From Agrypnia vestita (lineage: Eukaryota; Arthropoda; Insecta; Trichoptera; Phryganeidae): 64,000 nt of DNA. The notes beneath the pieces were generated by a model. That model was not told the origin of the DNA and searched no databases. It was given only the letters and a program-made list of their open reading frames with translations. This document shows, piece by piece, positions 11,863 to 23,674 of the stretch. Location of the stretch: NCBI GenBank assembly GCA_016648135.1, contig JADDOH010023117.1:434001-498000 (forward strand), in the 5' to 3' direction. The first letter of the stretch is position 1, and each line of letters opens with the position of its first letter. The position numbers and the translations under genes were made by a program.

Positions 11863-12574
11863 TATATATGTTTCATTCGGTAGCACATTTAGATTAAACG
11901 CTTATAGAAATTTTTCTTGTTTCCCAGTAGATGTCGGACGATGAAGGCTCTGCAATGATGAAGCAAGGCCATACATTACGCGTTAAGTAAGCGCGGAGAT
12001 TACACTGAAGCGCGTACATTACGCAAGTCGTGTTATCTCCTAGCTCGGCGAGTGTCGCCAGAGGGTTGTAAAGTGGGATTAGAGTGACGTCATCATTAAC
12101 GTTGAATCAAGACATTATCAAACCTTTTACAATCATACATTCCTGCGTGAGATAACCTTACACGCGCACGTGCGCCGCGACGTTAGGCGGCAGTCCGCAC
12201 AGTTAGCTATGCTGTCTCCGCTTCAAATTTCAACGTGGATGGCCAATTTCAAAAAGGTCATATTCCCACCGCACATTAATTTTTCACTTATTTATTTTCA
12301 TCTTAAAAAAATACAATTCGATAGAACAAAACACATTATTATACCTTTATTCTTACAAAAATATAAAAATAATCAGTAATGTGGGCTTAAATCTATTTAA
12401 TTTGGTTTTAGTGGACGTAGTGATTTTTAAAGAAAAATAATTTTTACCATGAAAATTAAAGCGTTGGATAAATATTTATAATAATAACACATACATATTA
12501 TTGAAAAAAATCTCTGCACTTCATCGGCAGACTCTTCATTTTTGTCTCGTTACACATCAAGTACACTCGATTGT

Positions 12575-12842
12575 ATGCTTTTCGTAATTCGTAATGGTGG
12601 AAACAGAGAACTAATGAAATTTATTACAATATTATTATATACCTATCTATTTATTTTTTTAGAAAAAATAAAAGTGTTATGTATACGAACATGTGTTTTC
12701 ATTGATTTTAATTATTGTTTTCTTGTTTGTTTCAGGTAAGATACCACGAAATTTTAACGCCTGATAGGTGGCGCTTGGTAAGATTTATTTGATAATTACT
12801 CTTTTTCTAACCACCTTTTTCGGGCATAAAATTCGGTTGGAC
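12575..12842 (+). repeat. 268-bp dispersed repeat (family D), copy 1
   Basis: This segment recurs at 51525-51788 in the same orientation with only scattered differences and a small indel. It is non-coding. A pyrimidine-rich tract ending TTGTTTGTTTCAG is followed directly by GTAAGATACC at 12735/12736, so a 3' splice-site-like and a 5' splice-site-like sequence abut with no exon between them. I do not recognise the family. Confidence 0.8.
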
Positions 12843-14918
12843 TATTTGTTTTAATAACCAAGGAACTACGTATTATATTCTGTAAATTATAATTTCACAA
12901 ATATAATGTGATTTCATTAAAATTTAGACCTTATTTTCTTTATATTTCACAAAATTCTAATTTCATACAAACAAGCTACAATTGTAATTTAAATTTATTT
13001 TCTTTTTTAGTGAGGTAAATCTTCGTATATCTTTAATCCGTTGAAAATAATTACCCTAATTTTGTTCTAACCAGATTTATCTGATAGATTTGAGATGTTC
13101 TAGTTTTATTTACCAATATTGATGTTTTTGCGTAATTCAACATTCTTGTCTTTTATCTCAACATTAGCAATCTTTTGCATGAGTTTTAGTATTTCAAGCT
13201 TTGGTGTGTTATTAATATTAATTTGTGTTTTGTTTAGTAGACTGTTAATTTGGTTTCGGAAAGTTCAAATTGTTTCAAATTTGCTAAAATATGTCCAAAT
13301 TAAACCAATTATGTAACTTTTCACGCTTCTCCTGTGTGCGTGTGCTCCCTATCTGATAATGTTCGCAAGAAATATAAATTCGTTACACACATCCAAGCAG
13401 TAAATCACTCAAGATGTAGTGGGTACTTACATACACTGCGGTATCGGTGCTATTACAGATCGCGTGATATGTATTTTAATACTACTTTTTATATTTACTG
13501 CAGTAACTTTGCGGTCTTTAACTTCACTTTTTTCAACCTTTGGATTTTACGTTTCATGCGCTCAGGCGCATATCAGTCGCGTAACAGTCAGCTATCTATG
13601 TAAATTTTTCTTAAAAGCACGGCATAATATAATTTTCACGGGGCAAATTAAACTTTTTAAATGCTCAGCGGCGTGCAGTGAGAACAAGAAGCGAGGCTTT
13701 TTCCTGTGCATATATTTTGAAAAGAAACCGAAATAAGAGGTACCTGTACCTCGTAATATTCCTATCACAATAATAACGTATTATTCAGATTTTAATTTTC
13801 ATAATATTCTGCCAGATACATATTTAATTTCGATTTTTTTTTCCAAATATGTGTTTAAATTAGTGATACAATGAATACGAATATTCGTATTCGCCGAATA
13901 TTATCACGAATATTAAAAACAAACAACATATTTATATCTGAACGTAACGCAAATTACGATTTGGCTGTGCACCGTGTATCCGAACACACCTACGCACTCT
14001 ATTATTGGGGATTCCCCTAACATTGAATGAATGGATTTGTTGAGTTCTCAAGTTGTCAATTGTTTCACAGCATAACGTGAGTTTTTTCATCTAGTTTCGT
14101 TGGGTTATTAATAAGGTTAGGTGCTCATTTCATGTAGTTTTTGTTTTGTAAAACGTATTGTTCGTTCCATTTTATTCCCGTTGTGTGTAAAAGTGTTAAC
14201 TCTTATAAAATAATTTCATATTAAATCTAATAACATGACCTCTCGTAAGCGCGAAAAAAGTCATATTTATTTTCAACCGCTGGGAATGTACAAACGGATA
14301 AAATAAATTTTGTACTTTTTGAACAAAAACTTGCCGGTGGTAAATTTTAATTATTAAATCTAGTAAAAAAAGATGAGTGGTGTATTATTTATTACCTCGT
14401 TGAATTATTTGTATTCGCCGAATAGTAGGCTTGATATTCGCATTCGTTGTAGTAGTATTCGCTGCATCACTAGTTTAAATATGTCACGCTTCTTGTTCTC
14501 ACTGCAAGCCCCTGTTAATAATACTGCATTATTTTAACGAGCGCAGTAGTCTGTGGGTTCAATGTGTGTGTTTTGTATTTACTGTATTTAAATTACACGG
14601 TGTTTTATTGTTGTAATCTTTACATCGGTTTTGTGATTGCGACTGGTTCGCCAGAATGTGAACAGGGCCGCCGCGTGGGTGGGGTGATGCAGGTGCCCCG
14701 CGGCCGGCGGAATGCCGCCTCTGGGACCCGCGGTGTCCGGTGATGTGATTTCACTCTCTCGAGTTCCCCGAAATGTACCATTCACACGTCGCGTAACGGT
14801 TCCGTAGCATGCGGTCGATCCCCCGCCGCCCTCCCCTCTTGTACCATTTTCGAGATGCGGTGCGAGGATCGAACCGCAGAACGATCAGCGCTCTTCGGCC
14901 CGCTGAAGTTGTCGTTTA
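12843..14918. other. Intergenic; GC-rich patch at 14640-14930
   Basis: No gene recognised. The AT-rich bulk gives way to a CpG-rich patch at 14640-14930 (for example GGCCGCCGCGTGGGTGGGG). Short open frames on both strands cross it. Neither has a known motif, so I leave it unassigned; an untranslated exon, promoter or repeat fragment are all possible. Confidence 0.4.
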
Positions 14919-14920
14919 TA

Positions 14921-15329
14921 CAGGTGTAACAGAACTGTTCCACGATACTTTACAGGTGGATTCCTGCCTTGATGTTTTATCATCAATATACTATTGAAAA
15001 TAATGTCAATAGTTATGGAAAAAACGACTTCAATCTTGGCTTTTTATTCAATATTTCTGACATATCTCTTTGATAATCTATTTTCAATTTTTCACTAGGT
15101 TTTTATCATTTAATTTGACTTGTATTGAAGAGAATGAATTTTTCATAATCGATGTAAGTTACTTTAATGATAGTTCAACGTTTTGCAAAAAAAATAAGTC
15201 AGAAATATTTAAAAAAAATGCAAAATTTGATGTCGCATATCTCCATAGTTCTTGATAAGTACTGTGATTGATGGTTAAGTACTGTGTCATGTCAAAGTAT
15301 TGTGGACTTACTAGCTCTGTTACACCCTG
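14921..15329. mobile_element. MITE-G element (CAGGTGTAAC subtype)
   Basis: The left end CAGGTGTAACAGAACTG pairs with the right end, which reads CAGGGTGTAACAGAGCTAG in reverse complement. Inside, the arms carry family landmarks: TTCCTGCCTTGAT on the left, and AGTTCAACGTTTTGC and TTTGATGTCGCATATCTCC on the right. TA precedes the left end; the right flank reads TG, so the target duplication is not intact. It is non-coding. Confidence 0.65.
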
Positions 15330-15334
15330 TGTAG

Positions 15335-15954
15335 TAATTCGATCATCATGAAGATTTAAACCTTAACCGGATCTAACAAATGATGAGGTAAAAATCGACA
15401 GAGAGAGAAAAGAGAGATGAACGATAAGTGATATGAAATATCTTCACAAATTATCGAACAATCGCACTGACTCCCCTGTAATTCTAAACTATATACATGT
15501 TAATATCCCGCAGAGATGAACAATAGCACCACGCGTTTTTCACTTGGATCATTGGAGAACAAACTTCGGCAAAATCTCCATATTTAACCGATCTCTCGAT
15601 ACCTATAACACGCATTTTGCAGATTTCGACATTTTTTGTTTAAGTTTTGAGCAGTTTACAATACTAAACTTCTGTTTTTACTGTTAAACGTGCGAGGTGA
15701 TACATTTCCCCTCACACATGACTTTTGTCACTTGGACTTAATTTTATACGCAGCGACTTAATATTAATCCTTAATTGCTAACTAACTTGCACACGTATTC
15801 TACCTACTTACTCTTGTAAAATCACGGTTTCTTGTAATTGGCTAAAGGCTCTGTCTAATTATATCACTGATGTACGCGAATGTCAATAGCTGTAAGAAAA
15901 CCTGTTTTTCGTTAAAGCAATAATAAAAAACAATAGTATTATTTGATACTAGTT
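15335..15954. other. Intergenic, no gene seen
   Basis: AT-rich sequence with no recognisable coding, RNA or repeat feature. Confidence 0.4.
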
Positions 15955-16660
15955 GTTATCCGTCAAAAATGACGGAACAATGGTTCGCGTCTTTGCTAAG
16001 AGCCTGTCCAGATGAGGCGTTTTATGCGCGAGTACACTCGCGCGTTCTCGATATACTGGAGCTACAAACATCCCGTCCAGATGCTGACGCGCGTTCGCTC
16101 ACTCGCGCGTAAAACGCTCGAGCGCCGCGCGTGTTGAGATACTCGGGCCTCATTGTTGCGTCCAGGATTACGCGCGAGTCCGCGGTAGAGATGCGCAATA
16201 TTGGCTTTGGGTCTGGAATGTCCAAAGTTTTTTCGACAAGTTTTTATATAAAACAAAGTTTTTAAAAATTTTGGAGTCATTACTTTTGCCATATGCGCCA
16301 ACATCTACTGAAATAAAACAATTATTTGCATATCTGGATGCAATATAAATTGAAACGCGGGAGTGATCTCGCGCGTAAAACGCGGCATCTGGACGCAATC
16401 TAAATTGGAACGCGCGAGTGGACTCGTGGACTCGCGCGTAAAAAGCCCCATTTGGACAGGCTCTGAGCCCTGTTTATAGGATCTTTTTGGCTCGCGGTCG
16501 CGGATATGCAATGGTGGCAACATCGATGGCGTCCTGCGCTAGCATTCGCGCGGCCGTGGTTCGTCTTAATTTGTTTTTTAGCCGTGAATTCGACCGAAAT
16601 TACGGACGTTACACGAAGTTCGGACGGACGGACTGACAGACAATTAAATTATTATGTTTG
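15955..16660 (+). mobile_element. SINE-B copy split by a nested MITE
   Basis: The left part (TCCGTCAAAAATGACGGAAC, GGTTCGCGTCTTTGCTAA) and the right part (GCCCTGTTTATAGG, then TTTTTTAGCCGTGAATTCGA, then GGACGGACGGACTGACAGAC) together make the family layout seen uninterrupted at 48633-48898. The interruption at 16000-16464 is a separate MITE, so this SINE was in place before the MITE arrived. Confidence 0.75.
16000..16464. mobile_element. PIF/Harbinger-like MITE nested in SINE-B
   Basis: The element has inverted ends GAGCCTGTCCAGATG on the left and GAGCCTGTCCAAATG on the right in reverse complement. It interrupts the SINE-B sequence GCTAAGCCC. It is flanked by TAA (15997-15999) and TGA (16465-16467), a 3-bp duplication with one change, which is the hallmark size of PIF/Harbinger elements. 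The interior is rich in CGCGCGAGT and ACTCGCGCG, in both orientations, and repeats the phrase CATCTGGACGCAAT. It is unusually GC-rich for this window and has no coding capacity. The superfamily assignment is inferred from end sequence and duplication length. Confidence 0.7.
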
Positions 16661-16664
16661 ATGG

Positions 16665-18527
16665 CGGTTTTTTTGTGGTGAATGATTATTTTTATATACA
16701 CCAAGCTTTTAACTTTGTACTACATACACGTCGAGTTACTTTGTCACTACTGTAGTTTCGAGAGAAGCATTCCCTCCCATAATTTTATAAAGTCTTGAAT
16801 ACTTTTTTAAAAAGAATATTATCAGAAGAATTTTGTTACAAAAATTCGATGTCTACCAAATGTTTTATTCAGTTGTCATCATATTATACTGCAACGCAAT
16901 TTTTTTGCTTTATTCCATTTTGCATTTTCCATTCGCAGCTACCAGATTTGATTGGCATTCGCATAATTTAATTTATTCATGCCGTAGGTAGACGACTGGC
17001 ATGTTTCATTGACATGTGATTATTTTTAAAATTCTATATTAATTCGTTATAACTATCATTATTACTCTGTATTATTATTGTATTATACAGGTACATAATC
17101 TATTATTTTTGTACTTTGTTCATGAGACTCTCATATTCTCCTGGTTAGTCAGGCGCGATTTTTTATTTTTTTTTTATTTATAAGAGACACTAACAGGATA
17201 ATAGGTACATGGTACTCTGATAATAAACATTATAATGAAGACTATGCCTACTAATCCCAATTACAAGTGTCTTCAGCACGCTCTAGTAATATGTATTTTT
17301 GCAATTAATTATATTTTACATGTACATTTATGTGTATTGTATATTTTGTGTTTGAATGTAATGCGATTAGTATTTAATGAATGATTGATTTAATGAATCT
17401 ATAGGTTCACGTCATCGTTTAGTGAGTTTTTGAACGAAGATAAGATATCTGCAAGAATATCAGCATCAGTGTTAGGGTCAGCACGATACAAATTATGTTA
17501 ATTATTGAACCTACTTAAATACAGTGCAATCCCCAATTTTTAATGCGAAATAGTACCATCAAACTTCCTTTTTTGATGAAGAGAATGTATAATTTCATAT
17601 CAATTTGTTCATCTTAACTGTGATTACGTCAAAGAGACGCATTTATAAATATCTTTCAAAACAACTGACATCTTTTTGCGCTGCCTTAAAGAATTAACAA
17701 TTACATAAAAAAATCACATCTAGTTACAAGACAGTTAGTAGCTTACTGGAATTGTCGCGTTCACTAACGGTTTTGTCAAGAGCAATATAATGTTCCAGTG
17801 TGAACTGGTGTTCCGTAATGTATGTACCTGACAAATTGTCAGTCACGATTTTTTGAAATTAGAATCGTTAGTTTTCTCAGTAGAAACGAAAAAGTATTGT
17901 AATTAGTAGGTGTTTTCATTAAAGTAGGTAGGTATTTAAAATGTACTTTGAGAGAACTTCATAATATATGAACAGTCACATTTTTTTGACACTTTTGTCA
18001 ATTTCTTTATTTTATTTAATTTCTTATGGTACAACGTACCATTAACAAAAATAATGCGCATGAGAAGTGATTATTTAAATAAACAGCTACAAATGATAAC
18101 AAAAAGAAAATAATACAAATTAAATTGTAAAGGTAGTAAAAAGTAAAGATAGGTATAATGCTAATAATTACAGTAAATTACCAATTAAAAGTAGAAAAAC
18201 AAAATATTGAATGTAGGATGTAGAATAAAACAAATTAGAACCACAGTAAAACGTTAAATAACAAATAAACAACCACTAAAAAAAACTCAAATTATAATGA
18301 CATTGGTAAATATAATTACAACAATTAAAGACTAATTAATTGATTGACAGAGATTGCTTAAAACTGATTGGGTGAATCAGAAAAAATATTGATATGTCAC
18401 AATAATTTTGTATGATGAATTACGAGGCCAAGTATCGATTTGGACTGTGGCGCCTTTGAACAGAAAACAATTAACAGAATGCATACAAATTTATTTAAAG
18501 CTTAGCTAGCAACCGTGCTAGGCTGCG
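16665..18527. other. Intergenic, no gene seen
   Basis: Long AT-rich stretch with no open frame of interest. No RNA gene or inverted-repeat element was noticed. Confidence 0.45.
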
Positions 18528-18530
18528 TTA

Positions 18531-18846
18531 AGGTACAGATACACATGCTTATTTTGAGCACGCTCATTACCATGCTCAAAACTAGCATGCCCTAACAACT
18601 GTACACACTTGCTTATTATTAGCATGCTCATAAATGAGCGTACTCAAAACTAACAATCATGTATCTATTCTATGACAAGAGCATGCTAGTAACAAGCAAG
18701 TGTGCTTGATTAAACCCAGGAACTGTTTTGATTTATTGGTTCACTTCAATCTTCTATTTCAGTGTGCAAAGTTTCAATTTTGAACTACAGTTCCTCTCTA
18801 TTCTATGACAAGAGCATGCCATTAATAAGTATGTGTATCAGTACCT
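18531..18846. mobile_element. MITE, 316 bp, TTA target duplication
   Basis: The left end AGGTACAGATACACATGCTT and the right end, AGGTACTGATACACATACTT in reverse complement, form inverted repeats of at least 25 bp with few mismatches. Both ends are flanked by TTA (18528-18530, 18847-18849). The interior contains many GAGCATGC and GAGCACGCTC motifs in both orientations and a direct repeat of ATTCTATGACAAGAGCATGC. These are plausible transposase-binding repeats. It has no coding capacity. Confidence 0.75.
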
Positions 18847-19171
18847 TTACACAATAACTATGATGTATAACTATACACATTTTATTTTATATTCTATTGT
18901 ACAGAGCATTAACAATATGACGATTGAACACATGTACATGATAAATAAGTTACAATAAAAATATGGTCATTATGTCTCTTACAAGGGGAGCATAACATTA
19001 TGTTTTGATACCTAAACATTACTACTGGATATTAGTTATTGTTATTCATCTAACCGTTATTCTGTAAATGTCGATTTAAATCAAATAACAGAAGACATTA
19101 GACATAGAGATCCTTATTAAATTTTTCATGTTTTAAATGCAGAAAAGAACAAAATAAAAATAATTATAATT

Positions 19172-19897
19172 TGAGGGATATAAAAGCAATATCCAAAAAT
19201 AAAATGAATGCAGTCGCTGAGGATTACAAAGAGATTTAAAATAAATATAGCTCCATCCCTTCCTAAATTATGTTTCCAAATAGAAAGAAGATAGCAATGT
19301 CCGCTTTAACCAATCAACCCCCAAGGACGTACACGTGACAAAATGACTGATTCATACTAAAGTGAGAGTTGATGTCGAATTTAGACTGAAAAATCATAGC
19401 AAAGACAACAGTGTCCACTATCTGGTAGTAAACACAGCAATATCCATATTTAAAAAATTGTAAACGGCTCTTCCAATTATCTTACCGATAGCTGCCAAAA
19501 TCTCGGTTGTTTTTGTGCGCTGGCGTGCATGGTCTCGCTGTCAGTTGTAGATGGGTTTTGGGAGATGTTTTGTGGAATATCTGGTAGTCGTACCTATGCA
19601 CAGTACTGCTAACCCCTGATGCGGCTTGTGTTATTTTTTTAATTTTGTATAACCTTACCAGTATTGTATATTAAGGCTCTGAGGGGCGTTAAATAAATTA
19701 ATTAATAAAATTAATAAATTTAAAGTTAAATATAATTTATACACGTAAATAAAAAGAATATTGAGGTGGCAATTATATTTAAAAAAAATATTTCCTATAG
19801 GATGTAGGTTTCATAGATTCCAGAGAAATGTTCTTGGGAGTTTTTTTGTATTTATCTCAGAAACACCTCAGTGGAATATTGCTTTTATATCCCTTAT
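19172..19897. mobile_element. Possible non-autonomous element with inverted ends
   Basis: The left end GAGGGATATAAAAGCAATAT and the right end, AAGGGATATAAAAGCAATAT in reverse complement, match closely. Next to the left end lies GAATGCAGTCGCTGAGGATT, which resembles GATGCAATCATCGAGGATT at 61.50 kb and AATGCTGTCACATAGGACT near 52110, so the ends belong to a dispersed family. The interior (about 19260-19800) has no protein motif I recognise. Confidence 0.5.
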
Positions 19898-22028
19898 ATA
19901 ATAAATGATCGCATAAATCTAAAACCGAATATAGTAAAGCGGTATTAACATATATAATTTTTCTCTTTTCCGTTAGTTTACAATAATGCTGTTGATATTT
20001 ATTTATTTATTTACGGGAAACTAACAGTACAAATAAAAATCGGGTTACACACGAACATTAAATAGTACAGAGACCATCTTACAAGTTTTCACAGGATCAA
20101 AAAGTTACGTATTAAAATATAACTACAATAACTTAATAATGTGCAAAAAAAGAAATTAAAGGTTTAAGTTAAGAACAAAAAAAGAGAGTCAAAGATTAAA
20201 GGTAAAAGGGGAGGAATGTGGAAGAAACGACAGATTTATCTATGTAATTAGTAGAAATGAAAATAGATACGAAGAAAAAAAAGAGCAAAAGAAATAAAGC
20301 ATAATAATATGTGATCAATACATCTGCATATACTTTAATAATATATTTTTTTAAAATTATATGGGGAAGGTATCGTCTTTGGATCCAGGCAGATGAGTGG
20401 TGACCCCCTGGCGGTAGGCACAGGTGACTATCAGGTGCGCGGGCGCGACGCGATGGTGGGCAGAATTGCGGGCGTCTCGGTACCGTTGACCCCAAATGGG
20501 CTGTGTGAAAAATTCCTGCCGGGGAGGCCCGATACCGAGAATCGTAGATTAATTTAATGTTTTTATTTTATTGCGCGCCTTACTCATGACGAGAATAATA
20601 GTCTAATAATAATTAATTTTTCAATTCCACGCATTGAAACATTGATATCTCTTCGTATGAATTTTGTCGGTAATAGTCAATGCGTATCAATACCTACTTA
20701 AAATTGCTTACGTGCTTTTTAAAATTTACTCTAGCTCATCCAAAGTATTTTTTTTTTATTGAAAAAATAGCCGTAAACCAGTGAGAAATCACGGAACATA
20801 ATAATAATTAATAACTATCCTTACATGTAACCTGAGACGCGCGCTGATTGACGTGTCACTCTCGGGCGCCCGGGCATATTTAGCGGCTAGTCGTCATCAG
20901 TGTTGTTGTTCTAATTCCAGTGAGTTACGGACATTCGAAATTAGAATAAATTTGAAGCATTTGTGTGTATGTTTTCATGTCTTTTTATGTGGTATTCACT
21001 TGTCTTTTGCATAGGTGCGTAGGTATTCACTTGTCTTTTACATAATTTGAATCGAGTCGCAATTGCCCCTCTTTCGTCTAGCTGGATTTATGTGGTAGTT
21101 TCGTGACATTTTTGTATAGTGTTTGTGGTTTTCATGCATTTGAGTCAAAATGATTTCAGGTTACTTCAGTAAATTAACTCGTAGTTAAAATGTCTCGACA
21201 TCTGTATAGAACTTTAGAAAGCTATACTATAAATGAGTACCAGATATGACAATTTCATTCCCGGAATGGCTGCGTAGTTGCTCTTGTCATGACGCAACAA
21301 TAACGTGAATGACTAATACTTGCGTAAATTTCACGTAGAATCAGTTGCCGGTTAGCTTTTGGGAAGGTAACATATCTGCGTGTGCACTTTGGCGTGAAAA
21401 CGCCAATAGATCATTTTGCATATTCATGTAACTTACACAAATTTAAAAACTGTGAAGAAGGGATACAGGTTTCTAATATAACTGATATCCAATAGAAGAA
21501 TAAGGCGTTCATCAGTATCCCGGAAAATGAATTACAGTTTTGTTTCCATAAAAGGGAACGCCGTGTAAGTCTGTGTATAGGAGTACGTTGAAGGCGACAG
21601 TTGAAGCCACTAGTGTACAGCTCCATAGGCATATTTTTAACGGTGCATAACGGGAATTAAATTGTCACACCTCATATACTTAGTACTTTAAATAAATGTG
21701 TTTAAGGGGTCATGCCCAGGGTCAGGGATTAAAAAGAGATGATTTTAAAAAAATGCATCAAAACCGTAAATTATTTGCTAAACATAATTAGTACATTTAA
21801 AGATATATATTTAAAAAAAAATCTAAAAATATCCAATTAAAATAAAAAATATTCTAAAAAAAGTCTGATGTACAAAATATACGTAAAATTAGAAAAAAAT
21901 CTATCTTATCGAGATACATATTTTGGTTACCATTCTGGAAAATATGATTGTGAGAAAAACGCGTTTAAAGTTTTGTTTACATTGCGATAAAATGCTTTCT
22001 TAAAATTCTTAAAACAATATTTGTTATA
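19898..22028. other. Intergenic; GC-rich patch at 20380-20540
   Basis: No gene recognised. The GC-rich patch at 20380-20540 contains a minus-strand open frame (20196-20495) without known domains. Its KVYADVL stretch is not a reverse-transcriptase YADD box. A moderately GC-rich segment at 20830-20930 is also unassigned. Confidence 0.4.
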
Positions 22029-22111
22029 AAAAATGTTCTCATGTTTTCACGGCCATTCAGAATCTTCTCCGTGTAGTTTTCTTGGATTTTCTGCCGCGTA
22101 TATCTGATCTC
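22029..22111 (-). repeat. Family E fragment
   Basis: In reverse complement this reads ACACGGAGAAGATTCTGAAT and GGCCGTGAAAACATGAGAAC, matching the right arm of the foldback at 23026-23250 (AGAAGATTCTGAACGGCCGT) and the piece at 55.94-56.04 kb. It is non-coding. Confidence 0.5.
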
Positions 22112-22479
22112 TCTGGCCAAAAAAAATGACTTAAAATTTTTAGAGAATATTTTCGAAAGGTAACTTTTACTTTTACCGGGGGCGTGCGGTAGTAAATTGA
22201 AGCATGACTTTTACGTAAAGATATATTTAAAAAAATATGTGTCCCGTAATATTCCTATCAAAATGATTTATCAAAATTATTCATATTTCAATATATCATA
22301 ATATCCTGCCACATAAATATTTATTCTCGATATTTTTTTCCAAAATATATGTTCACACGAAAGTCATGTTTCGAGTTTCAATGTAGGTACTCACTGCACT
22401 TACCTAGGTACATTTAGAAACAAAAAACTTTTTTTTTCAAAAATCTGATTTGGCTTGGTAGAATTATTTTTTAAATTGA

Positions 22480-22835
22480 ATAATGATATTTATTGACCCG
22501 GAGGTGGCGTGCAGCAGAGAAATCGTCGAATAGTTGGTCGGCAGCTCAGTAGTGCGGTGAGCGCGTCCAGCGGTGCGGTGTGACCGGCCGGGTATGGCGC
22601 GGCCGCCTTGTAGGGCCGGCCCCGCTACAAATGACGGCTGAAGAAATGCACTTTCACATTCCGGCCACTTGCGCCCTGCTCGCTTCTTTCTTGACCGGTT
22701 CGATGCTGTCGATCTGTCCAAATGGCCGATCGAACCGAGGCTGGTCGGCGGCGTCTTTGCTGGAACATTTCTATCTTCCAGTGCATCCGTGACGGAGTCA
22801 TTTTTGTCCTCGTGTGATTTATTATTACACTTCAA
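22480..22835. other. GC-rich segment with open frames on both strands, unassigned
   Basis: This segment is markedly GC-rich (for example GTGACCGGCCGGGTATGGCG). The longest minus-strand frame across it opens with TTG, not ATG, and runs from 22835 to 22464 with a serine/arginine-rich composition. Plus-strand frames overlap it. No domain or splice arrangement lets me call a gene. A coding exon cannot be excluded. Confidence 0.3.
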
Positions 22836-23025
22836 TTTTTGGAACCAACTGTCGTAGAGTAGGAGCCTGAAATATTATACCTGAAATATTTTCTGTAGAT
22901 GTACACTGTAGTAGGTACGAAGGTTTGGATAATTTGACATTTGAGTTTGTGAGATTTTGGCAGATAGCAGTCCAAAAATGTGTAAGTAAAACGTTAAAAT
23001 ATAAAGTATGAGGTAATATTTTTAA

Positions 23026-23250
23026 ATGCGATTGATTAATCTTCTGTGTATAGTTTTCTGGGATATTCGGAACGTTTCGGATCTCACTGCAGGGTCCATC
23101 ATCAGGGCTGATGTGATCATCAGCCCTGATGATGGACCCTGCAATGAGACCCGAAACGTTGGTCAGAGAGGTAACATATACACGGCAGAATATCACAGAA
23201 AACTATACACAGAAGATTCTGAACGGCCGTGAAAACCTAAGAACATTTTT
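23026..23250. repeat. Family E foldback with a 25-bp perfect palindrome and hammerhead-like cores
   Basis: The centre is a perfect inverted repeat: 23089-23113 and 23118-23142 pair over 25 bp around a 4-nt spacer. Imperfect pairing continues outward (AACGTTTCGG against CCGAAACGTT, and TGTGTATAGTTTTCTG against CAGAAAACTATACACA). Each arm, read outward, has CTGATGAT ... CGAAACGTT. This is the order of a hammerhead ribozyme core, with GGA/TCC able to pair between the two boxes in the left arm (minus strand, 23074-23106). The right arm (23126-23160) pairs less well. Activity is uncertain. Confidence 0.6.
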
Positions 23251-23501
23251 AAGATTGTTTAATGATCTCTATCCTATTCACATTCTAATAGTAACATCAA
23301 TAGTAAAAATGCTTCTATGCCATTTAAAATCATCATTAAAAAAACGGCGTGTAGAAAACTACCACATGACAAAGTGGGAAGCAAAAGCGCCACTCGGACC
23401 AATCGGAAGCCAGTACGCCACGAAATTTTGTGTGGAGACCATCGCCCGTTACTGGGAACGTATGTTACGTGATTAGCTTCAATATCTAAACTTTTTAAAT
23501 A

Positions 23502-23671
23502 GAGATGCGAAAACGGAATACGTGTCGCATCAATATTCTTACTATTTTCAAACTAAGGTAAACGCTTGTGCTATGAAAATAGGACTAACTTGCTGGTTTG
23601 GAGTGAGGTTCGAACCCGCGACCTTTGGATCGCGAGGCGTGAGTCCTAACCATAAGACCAACTAGCTACTC
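23502..23671 (-). mobile_element. SINE-A copy, tRNA-derived
   Basis: This is the complete family layout on the minus strand. From the right edge it reads AGTAGCTAGTTGGTCTTATG, the B box GGGTTCGAACCTC, AAGTTAGTCCTATTTTCATA, CACAAGCGTTTACC, and finally CACGTATTCCG with CGCATCTC. It matches the plus-strand copy at 11563-11728 closely. No functional tRNA is implied. Confidence 0.8.
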
Positions 23672-23674
23672 TAA

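Noticed and set aside
20196..20495. Reverse-transcriptase fragment (KVYADVL)
   Set aside because: The YADD box is absent and no neighbouring RT motifs are present; the match is chance.
22464..22835. Host protein exon of 123 residues
   Set aside because: The frame starts with TTG, shows no known domain, and lies in a GC-rich patch with overlapping frames on the other strand. It is kept only as an unassigned segment.
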